In this document: positions 56,071 to 64,000 of the stretch, piece by piece
Layout: each line of letters begins with the position of its first letter
Numbering within the stretch: the first letter of the stretch is position 1
Assembly: GCF_002999335.1 (NCBI RefSeq)
Contig: NW_020312110.1
Location: forward strand, 1-64,000
Origin: Cyclospora cayetanensis
Taxonomy: Eukaryota; Apicomplexa; Conoidasida; Eucoccidiorida; Eimeriidae
Length of the DNA: 64,000 nt
Reading direction: 5' to 3'
Notes under the pieces: generated by a model
What the model saw: the letters and a program-made list of their open reading frames with translations, nothing else
Databases searched by the model: none
Told to the model about the DNA's origin: nothing
Made by a program: the position numbers and the translations under genes

Positions 56071-56469
56071 CCGGTGGCGATGGAGGTGTAGTAGGTGAAC
56101 GCCACGGAGATGCAAAGTATGTATAGTGTGGTTGTCTGCCGAGACAACGGGGGAGGGAGGGAGGAGGCACTGCGCTCACCGCGTTGGCAGGACTAAGGGC
56201 AAAAGGAGCTGCAGCACGCGTTAAAGAAGGTTTCTTCTGTCTTATCTTCCAGTGCCGTTGTGTGTGTGTATGTGTATCTGCGCAGTAGGGAGGCCGAGGA
56301 GGAGGAGGCAGAACCAGCATCCAAGTCGAGCCGGAAAGGCAGCAGCAAGAAGAGCAAGACAGCAAGTGCTGCTGACAGCAGCAGCAGCAGCAAAAAGACG
56401 GCGGATGGAAAGGGAGAGGAGGCCTCCGTCAAGAGGCGCTCTGCCCGACTTGCGAAAGAGAAAAAGTAG
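54653..56469 (+). CDS. SAP18: SAP18 homologue with long low-complexity C-terminal tail
   Basis: SAP18 is a small ubiquitin-like-fold protein of the Sin3 deacetylase and ASAP/exon-junction complexes. Five exons join in phase: 54653-54784, 54977-55088, 55231-55316, 55476-56116 and 56286-56469 (384 aa). Signatures: RDQPPFLLRVFCRLDSQHAL then EFRVRGQEPVQDELQ; VYAWMDTRLREICHLIKDVC then AEARDRKAVWHFRLCYPD; VFADVGMLHS...EDSRTLA; and DVKFQVGDFLLLSI. These cover the entire SAP18 domain by about residue 125. The remaining 260 residues are not in animal or plant SAP18 (about 150 aa): Ala/Glu/Gln-rich, an S12 run, then a Lys/Ser-rich nuclear-type end (KRRSARLAKEKK). The start ATG could be preceded by another exon. 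Confidence 0.92.
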
Positions 56470-57859
56470 CAGCAGCAGTCAGACGCCGCTGGCCGTGCTT
56501 TTTTGCTGTAATTGCTACAGCAGCATTTGAGTTAGTGGCTCGCCAGCGATAGACACAGCTCTTGGGGCGAAGGTGCACGGGAGTACTACAATATATATGT
56601 TTCCATATATAGTATTGCAGCGCAAACTTCGTGTCGTCTTCACTTCGAGCTGTGCGGCTTTTCCATTTACTTCTCCCTGCTGACAGACACATTGTTGTCG
56701 TAGGATTTGTGTCTTGTGGTTCTGCATATGCTGCTGCTGCAACTATGGCCACTTCAGTCGTTGCTCGCCTTGTAGTATTGTAGTTCGTGAGCGAGTTGTC
56801 CGTGCACGGAAGCTGCAACAAAGGGGGCACATGGAGACAGCTCAATCTGCACTTCCCTTTGCCCGCTGCCCCCACAGTCGGGTAACAGCATGCTGCGCTT
56901 GCACTACCTGTTGCTGCAGTAGCCATACACACACGGTTTGTGCTTTGTAACAGCCAACAGCGACCAGCTTGGTGCAGCAGCCCTTGCTAGGTGCATCTGC
57001 TGAGGCGTAACGCCGTGTGCTGCACACCAGCGGGCTCGCCATCCCTTCTTCAGCCTGTAGGGGGTGGGTGGGGGCGTTACACATCAAGAGGCCTTCGGAG
57101 TCGCGAGTTTGCTACCTGGGGGTGTTATTCAGTAGGAGTAAACAGCAACATCGGTTCCTCAGACAGGAAGTACGCACAAAGGACTTCCCGTCTGTACTGC
57201 CGGTGAGGGAAGAAAAGTCCATGCTGTCAGTATTTTGATTAGGTGGTATGGCATGGGGGAAGAGCGTCACGGTTTAAACTGGGGGCGTTCTAGCGCACGG
57301 GGGAAAAGTTCATGGCGGCGAGGGCAGGAAAGAATTCCGTCCGACGTTACAGGGGAGTTGTGTCTCAAGTAGCTGTATGTCGGCTGCCGTATGGAGGCGT
57401 TATCCTTTGCAAAGCAAAGGAAGAGGGCATATGGCCATTCACACATCGTGGGTCGCTTTCTGTCATGATGGGAGCGCGGTACGCTTCCAGGAGGGAATGC
57501 AGGCTCTTTGCAACCACATGGTCATCCTTATTCCAAAAAAAGCGACGGGCTGTTTGCACGCATAGCGTAATCAAGAGTGACAAACGCAAGACAGGTTGGC
57601 TGGGGCGTAGCTTGCTCTGATACGGAGATTCTTCATGCTGCAACCCGATTGTCTCGAAGGCTCTTGCTCCTTGTTTATCGCCCTCCCTTACTTTCCTCGG
57701 CGAGCAGCAGATAGCTACACCTCCGAGAGCCTCTGGTGTGAGCTGCTCTCCACGATCACCTAAGGTCTTCATAGGAAGACAGTTTACTACTGGCTCAATA
57801 CGAACTTACTAAGAAACTATGGAGTGCCTCTCAGAGGGGCTCTTTCCTGTGTCTGCCTG

Positions 57860-58090
57860 CGCCCCTCAAGATTCCCGAAATCACGGAAGAAGGGCAGCTA
57901 GGGAACACAGCTGCACCCTGTATGCAGTCCGAGAGTTCACAGCTAGTTGCACATAGCGTCTAGCAAAAATGCAAACATAATTGACTTTTCTTGTATCGAC
58001 CGAACAGTATTCCAAATTAAAAAAGATATACGGACGGGCAAACCAGTCAGCCACATCTGCACTAATTGTTAGTTTAGTACGCCCAGTGTA
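57860..58090 (+). repeat. Dispersed degenerate exon/3'-flank repeat, copy 3
   Basis: A CCCCTCAAG acceptor-like site, an open stretch through GGGCAGCTAGGGAACACAGC, then the flank CACAGCTAGTTGCACATAGC + GTCTAGC and an AT-rich tail containing CAGTATTCCAA. Shares the flank closely with copies 1 and 4. Confidence 0.65.
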
Positions 58091-58381
58091 GCAGTAGATT
58101 AGGTATGGCTTTTTTCACGTTATTATCCCCCAGCCCCCACTCATTTCAAAATACTAACTCCCGTGTTTCTCGTGTACCTGTCAAGTCCAAATGCATACAA
58201 GACAGCAGAAGAGTTCTCGCCCGATCGCCACTCCGCATGGAGCTAGAAACGCGGAAAGTGGTGCAATCAAGAAGAGCGTAGTATGGACCAACCGGCACAT
58301 ATACCTCGATAAGGAGGAAGACACACACATCAGCCAATAATGAACGAGCGACCAAGCCAATGAAAGCACGGAGGCGCGATG

Positions 58382-58421
58382 GCCCGCTGTCATCAGAGCG
58401 CGCCCGCTGTCATCAGAGCGC
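58382..58421. repeat. Perfect 20-bp direct duplication
   Basis: GCCCGCTGTCATCAGAGCGC occurs twice head to tail. Confidence 0.95.
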
Positions 58422-60909
58422 AGAAGTATGTGAGCCTCTTGCTACTACAAAAAACAGCACAGCAAAATGTGTGAATGGGATCAAAACACGCACTATTTTA
58501 AGAGAGCCTTTCCTCCCCCTGAAGCAGTTTCTGCATGCAGAAACAGTGGTTGCATCAAGCAGAGTCGGTTTCGAACCCCCCGAACAGACCCATAAGGAAG
58601 AATGTAGGAAGAAACGGTTGCGAGTGCCTACGCATAATCCGCATGTAATGAACAGCCTAGCAACATTAGCCGAAAATGTTTCAAGCAAAACCCATGAATA
58701 TAGCTGTTTAAGGCAAGGCTTGCGTTGGGGAAGGGCAAATACCAACATGCAAGATGGACATTGTCCATGGTAACTAGCCGTCTTCTAACAGCGCAGCCAC
58801 AAAATTCTGTTGTATGCAACGAAGCCGACATCCTGCAATAACTACTGAGGCTTGCACTCCAGAACACAATTATCAAACACCTCCCGCCTTGTCTGTCTTC
58901 AGCTGCCAATGGTCCTAAAATTGAGTACTTCTACGGATCCCTGTGGATCCTTCACCCCTTTTGGGGTAGTTTTTAAGCGCAGCCAAGTCTGCAAATAATT
59001 TGGGACGCTCCAACACTTCTCCAAGAGCCTAACAATGATTGTCATGTGGTACCTCCAACTTTTAAAGATTTCGATAGTGTAGGAGAAAGTACTGATTTGA
59101 GAGAGGCTGGAAAGTGGTCCTAGCCACCTGGCGGTAAACTTCTGAGTGTGGGCGCCTCTTGGCGCACCTCGTACAGATTGCCGATTTGCCAGGATCAAGG
59201 CTCCAAGCTCGAAACACAGAGCTGACCGCCGCCTATCGATTAAACGTGCTTATCTCTCTTGAGCTTTGCGCATACCATTGCGTGCAGAAACCACCTGCAT
59301 GTTGACTTCTTTGCTTCTCAAAGTGGCTGCTGATCTTTGACCAATAGGTGCAGGCCTCGATTGGAGAAGGGCGCAGCAGTGTGGACCAGGAGTGTGGGAG
59401 AATAAAAGGCAGTCGAGTCTGTTGTTGTATTATGAATCCAGTCGTCACACGGAAGAAATCAAGCCTAGCAATTTATGGTCCTGTAGTCACAAATCCTGAG
59501 GGTGCAAGCTGTCTGTTCATTTGCCTCTGGGCAATTCGTAGTGGCCATATCGTGATCTGTGGATAGGAGTGGCATACAGACACGACAGAGCACACTAACG
59601 AACTTCAAATCTCAACCCGTGAAAATACTTCTAGAAACTCCATGAATCCTTTAATCATAAGTTAAAGCTGACTGGATGACTGCCTGATCCGTGACACAGC
59701 CGAAGCAAGGGAAGAAACGGCATAAATTTCTGGTTCCGTCGACCACTGCGTAGATGCTTTCGTGACGATATCCGGCACCCCAACTCTAGAGTTCAACATC
59801 AAATCGGTTCAAATTCTTTCGAGAAGAGGACGGCTTTGCAGGAGGCTGTGTTGACAAGATTTGAGCGGTTTCACCTACTGACAAAATGGGCATGAGAGTA
59901 CCGCCACGCGGCGCAACCACAGCCACCGGAGAGACCATCAGGGCCTTTCCACTGCAGTTTGCATGAAACGAGGGCCATAATCATTACAACCAAATGCACT
60001 GCACAAATCAACACTGCGATGCGGATTTTGGGATTATAAATGGCAGAGTCCAAGCGTTTTTTTTGACAATGCCAGGCCAAGACTAAGGTTTTGTCGTTGC
60101 GGCTTTGGGTAATAGTAGCATATCTCTTAGTGTCGAAAGCATGGAAGTTTTAATGTATACGGTAAGAACTCACAAACACGAGCAAATGTGCTTTACACTA
60201 GTGAATCACTGGGGCGTCGTAAGAGCGCGTTGGCAACCACTTGCGTGATGCCTGTGCTCAAACCACTGAAAAGCTGTAAGGTTGTCAGAGTCACAAAGCT
60301 CTTAGTAAGGTAAAGTACAGGACTATGGTCCATCTGAACAGTACAGTGACGCAAACACAAATACCGCTGAATCTTTAACGCCGATAACACCGTTTATTGT
60401 TCCGTTTCCCGCATTGTATACCGCTGCTCGCATTCGGTGATGTGCTGAAGCGAGGAGGTAATAGCTTAGTGCTTTGGAGACCATATGAACTGTTAATAAT
60501 GATACCACAAACCCTTGATCACTACCATCGGCTGGTATATCTAAATGACGCTCATCTTGGGGCAGCACGAGTAGCAGAGCTGTAAGGCGGCCGGTATGCA
60601 TCCTGCTGCTACATCCATCGCCTCTAGCCAAGTCACACTCTGCTTTTGCTTACGTAGATCAGTCAAAAAAGCAGCGAGCGGAGCGAATGTAGGAATGAAG
60701 TATCTGAACTAAGCTAGGTGCCAGTACAATTCAGTAGCGTCCCTGCAGCAGCGTAAAGGTAAAGGTCACGTCTTGAGTACCTCAGTTTATGCTGAATCTG
60801 GCTCAATTTCTTTGACCAAAACCCCCTTTTCGGCATATATAACTATTCACATGAAATACGAACACTCGCATGTCTTCACATAACACAGCTTTCCTGCAAC
60901 AGCTGACGC

Positions 60910-61167
60910 TCACTCCGTAGGTACATGAGGTGCCTTTAGATGTTTCTGCTGAAGAGCACGGCACCGTTCGTATCGACACCCATCTAAATCTCCTTTGATA
61001 TGCACAGAAAGCTCCCATGTAACTCTCCAATGCAGTTCACGTGGATTATTAACAAGCCTTGAAGGCATACAGCTATGCTCGAGCTCACGAATGTGAATGT
61101 GGACCGCTGTTTTGCGTCCGTCATCAGGGCGAACGAAGATTTGTGTAGAAAGCGACGGTAAAGACAA
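60910..61167 (-). CDS. Candidate exon of unknown protein
   Basis: A minus-strand stretch with non-repetitive, protein-like sequence (TQIFVRPDDGRKTAVHIHIR ... ELHWRVTWELSVHIKGDLDG) ending in TGA at 60910. No start or splice partner is recognised. It stands out from the surrounding gene-poor DNA, but a chance open frame of 86 codons cannot be excluded. Confidence 0.25.
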   Translation of the reverse strand: MSLPSLSTQIFVRPDDGRKTAVHIHIRELEHSCMPSRLVNNPRELHWRVTWELSVHIKGDLDGCRYERCRALQQKHLKAPHVPTE

Positions 61168-62739
61168 ATGCCGAGTAGACCGCGGATACGTGTAATTTGT
61201 GATTTGCTGCTAAAAGACACTGGAAACTTCCGCTTCACAGTAGTTTGATTCAAGGGGTCAAAGTTGCAAAGCCTTCTGTTCTGCTACCAGTCAGTAAGTT
61301 TAAATGTTAGGCACTAAGCTAGCGAGTGACCAGGCCTATTGCATTCTTGCGTTGTTTCCTCGAGTAGCCGATCCACTGGACACCTAGTTTCAAGCACCGA
61401 AATCAATCCTCTACAACTACTGTGTGCTTTTAGAAACGCGAAATTGCCCCATGCTGAGTCTCAGCTGAGGATCTATCCTCCGTAACCCTTTATAATGTGC
61501 CACTGGCTGGGAGGGAGACTTGCAGTTTCTTTGATGCGTCTGATTTACTTGCAAAGCACTCTGCTTCCGCTGGCTCAGTCCCGTTGTTCAAATTATGTGG
61601 ATTTTTGCATGTGCTTGCCGTTCTAGATGAGTTGACCCTATTTTTCAAAATAAAACTAAGTGCAATGTTGAGGGGCTGTGAGTGGTTGCCCATAGGCGCT
61701 GGGTCCTTCTGGCTTTGTTTTTGCGTTCGCTTTAGGCTGTAGGCTGGGGTCAATTGACATAGCCGTGGAATCCCTAGGTTTTGAATACCGCCTTGGTTTT
61801 TCTTTTTTAGCGGGAGGCGCAGAATCTGCCTTCGTTTGTTCATAAATCCTCGAGCAGAGCATCATCTGCAGAAGTCCCGCCGTGGGGTGTTTAACTAATC
61901 GCTAATTGCTACCTCTCCCCTGACCACCAGCGTGACACTTCAGGTAGACCCGAGATAAGCCACTGGTAGAGCAACTGGTTTCCCACGTTGTGACTTTGCA
62001 AGACAATGTTTCGGATTCCTAGCACTGCCGATCTACTGAAAGATGTCTCTGCGTAAGCTTTCTAAGCTCTCGCAGTGCCGGCAGCTAAGCTGATTTCGGC
62101 ATGAACCGATGCTTCACCACTTGCGTAAAGGCTGAAGCAGTTCTAGTTCCTGCACACTAGCGCCTTCCTCTGCACGAGTGCAGTTATCGTTGAAAAGCTT
62201 CTTCCTCAAATTACCACGCCGCGAGGCGTATTTGTTTCTCTTCATTTGAGGTCATCTGAAGGTTATAAAGCAAGGAACATCTCCGAACCGCTCATGAAAT
62301 CTGTAAGTGATTGCCCATCCTTACGTGTGGCATTCTCTTCTGGTCGCCAATACCGCATCCACGCATCCCGAACCTTCTAGTATCTGAAAAATCATGGCGT
62401 TTTACCAGCTGGGGGCCACACTGCATTTACCTCAGCTTGTAGGCCACCTTTGCCACCCGAAAATGCGTTGTGTAGTCTGACAGTTGGAGACTTTCCCTCC
62501 TCCGTTCTGCTGATGGAAACCAACTTATAGAATTGCGTAATGTTTCGATCGAGACTGAGCTGTTTTGGGCCACTGCATCCACAGCCAGTGGATGGGCGAG
62601 TAACCGCTACACCGCTTTATGCATTGTTTCCACCTGTAGGCTCCCATCTAATTCTTTAGTAGACACTCTAAGCTCCAGGCTAAGTACAAGCCTAATAAAA
62701 AGCGGTTCATGGTTTTTCTCGAAGGATGGCTCACTACCC

Positions 62740-62990
62740 CTTCCTGCCTCCCTCAGCACTTCCGACATGAGGCGGAGAGGGGCAGATAGGATACACGTAG
62801 CTGCATTCTCTAAGCGGTCCTAGCATTCACAACTGGTTGCACGTAGCATCTAACGCACACGCTCATCACATTGTGTCTTGTAGTGCCGAGCTGAACCCCC
62901 ACGAGCAAATACAAGATAGGAACAGCCAATCCATGGAACCATTTGTCTATCAGTTCTAGCTAAACTGTAATTAGTGTAGTGGAAACTGCC
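62740..62990 (+). repeat. Dispersed degenerate exon/3'-flank repeat, copy 4
   Basis: CCTGCCTCCCTCAG followed by ACTTCCGACATGAGGCGGAG..., open to a TAG (ending RIHVAAFSKRS), then the flank CACAACTGGTTGCACGTAGC + ATCTAACGCACACGC. Confidence 0.65.
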
Positions 62991-63630
62991 AAAGTGTAGT
63001 TTCGCCCGCTACAGAGAAACTTGAGACTGCACTACACTCACGTCCTCCGGGCCGTAGCCGCACAGCACTCGTGGTTGCACCCATGTACGAAGCAGCCGCA
63101 TCAACAAGAGTGGTACTGTTAGCAGAAGGAGCAACTTGCAGGAAGAGGTAACAAGAACAGCAGCAGTAGCAGCAGCAGCAGCACCTCTGCATTTCTCGTG
63201 GTCTGTGTCTGGTAGTGGACCTTCATTGGCGCGATCCGCCGAATAGTCCAGACCAGCCTGTCGGGGCTTTCGTCTTCTGAGAGGATGACACTTGATACGA
63301 GGCGCATGCACACGACACTGAAGATTTAGGTTCAAGAAGGGTGAGGGGTGTTGGTGGCCGCGGAGGAGTGAAACCGCGATTTGGATCTTGCCTGACGGCG
63401 CAGCACAGTAGTGGGTGTCTCATGAACGCGGGGGAGCATAAAGGGTTCATTGCCAGTGCAGAGCGATCTCGAACAAAAATGCAGCATTCCGTGACGAGAA
63501 AGGCGGAAGGAAGCGGCGGGAAATCCAGCAGCTTCGCGCCGCTACCTGCGCTCTGCCGAGCAGCCACGGTTGCAGCTGCTGCAGCGCTGCCCCTTGACAG
63601 AGGTTTACGGTTTGGAGTTATCTTTACTTT
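62991..63630. other. Unresolved, return to CAG-containing sequence
   Basis: Both strands are open around 63223-63634 without clear splice or family evidence. Confidence 0.35.
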
Positions 63631-63900
63631 TTAATGAATTACAAGTGGTTTCAGCAGGCTTGGAGTAGCTGCTGCTTCAGGGCAACAAGCCACCGTCCGT
63701 TGACATGCGGCGGCAAAGGTGGAGCTGGGGTCTCCCTCTGTCTGTCGAAACCCTGTCTGCTGCTTCGCCGTTGCGCCTTTGTCTTCGCGTGTATATTTGG
63801 CAACAGCAACAGCGCCAATAACCGCAGTTGGAGCAGCGGACTCAAAGGTTTCCTCCAGACGCTCTGGTGCTGCGCGGCTCTTGAACGCTGGTGTACTGTG
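63631..63900 (-). CDS. Candidate terminal exon of an unrecognised gene
   Basis: After a plausible acceptor (CTGCATCCGCAG, around 63905) the minus strand reads TPAFKSRAAPERLEETFESA ... VAVAKYTREDKGATAKQQTG, then a stop at 63631. The composition is protein-like, but a second minus frame is also open. 5' exons would lie beyond the window. Confidence 0.3.
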   Translation of the reverse strand, partial: HSTPAFKSRAAPERLEETFESAAPTAVIGAVAVAKYTREDKGATAKQQTGFRQTEGDPSSTFAAACQRTVACCPEAAATPSLLKPLVIH

Positions 63901-64000
63901 GCTGCGGATGCAGCAGCAGCAGCAATGCCGCGGCCAAAGTAACACTGCAGGGGCCGCTGCCCTCCGAGCAGCAGAAGTTGCAGCGCCTGCCGTCGCGTCT

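Larger units (their letters stand above)
56470..62739. other. CAG-poor, gene-poor segment
   Basis: More than 6 kb with balanced composition, no CAG runs and no convincing multi-exon gene. It contains a dispersed repeat copy (57860-58090), a 20-bp direct duplication (58382-58421) and one candidate exon (60910-61167, minus). Confidence 0.55.

Noticed and set aside
58560..58600. GGTTTCGAACCCCCC resembling a tRNA T-arm
   Set aside because: No matching T-stem, anticodon arm or acceptor stem could be folded around it.

Overview
The window looks like nuclear DNA of a coccidian apicomplexan, most likely an Eimeria species. The evidence is pervasive CAG/CTG runs giving poly-Q/A/S/L tracts inside otherwise conserved proteins, short-exon genes on both strands with ordinary GT-AG introns, many micro- and minisatellites inside introns, and alternation of repeat-rich gene segments with CAG-poor, feature-poor segments. 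That alternation is the organisation described for E. tenella chromosome 1. Species assignment is inference. All spliced models were built by hand from splice consensus, reading phase and protein-family fit, and none has transcript support.

Firmly recognised genes. (1) An alpha/beta hydrolase on the minus strand (6689-9620, 5 exons). (2) Mitochondrial ribosomal protein bL12 on the plus strand (12227-14712, 6 exons). (3) The nucleolar ribosome-biogenesis factor UTP25 on the plus strand (21837-27703, 7 exons, about 1183 aa). (4) An ankyrin-repeat/coiled-coil protein on the minus strand (39864-42958). (5) tRNA-Lys(CTT) on the minus strand (48142-48214). (6) The peroxin PEX11 on the minus strand (50198-52125, 6 exons, 242 aa). 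(7) An Arg/Ser-rich protein on the plus strand (53312-54124). (8) SAP18 with a long low-complexity tail on the plus strand (54653-56469, 5 exons). Unassigned but well-supported genes are a poly-Q protein (348-4462, minus), a 302-aa protein (9776-11220, minus), a 559-aa acidic repeat protein (19304-20983, minus), a basic Cys/Ala-rich protein (28051-29448, minus) and a multi-exon coiled-coil gene (about 44094-46713, plus).

The CAG-poor segment at about 29.5-39 kb carries two divergently transcribed, apparently intron-less secreted proteins. One is a 403-aa Glu/Gln-rich protein (minus). The other is a 979-aa cysteine-free protein (plus) with 29 heptads of the type IPQQLQQ, five 14-mers and about thirteen acidic 22-mers. 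They share a short PxE..xLP...FL-type motif and may be paralogues. This pair is the best candidate for an undescribed system in the window. The segment at about 56.5-63 kb has almost no credible coding sequence.

Other structure of interest: a 64-bp-arm inverted repeat inside a bL12m intron, two smaller perfect hairpins in other introns, a tandemly triplicated putative first exon at 17.85-18.29 kb, and four dispersed same-strand copies of what looks like the decayed last exon and 3' region of a gene family (about 31.0, 49.2, 57.9 and 62.8 kb). No rRNA, CRISPR array, bacterial-type operon, intact transposon or telomere was seen.
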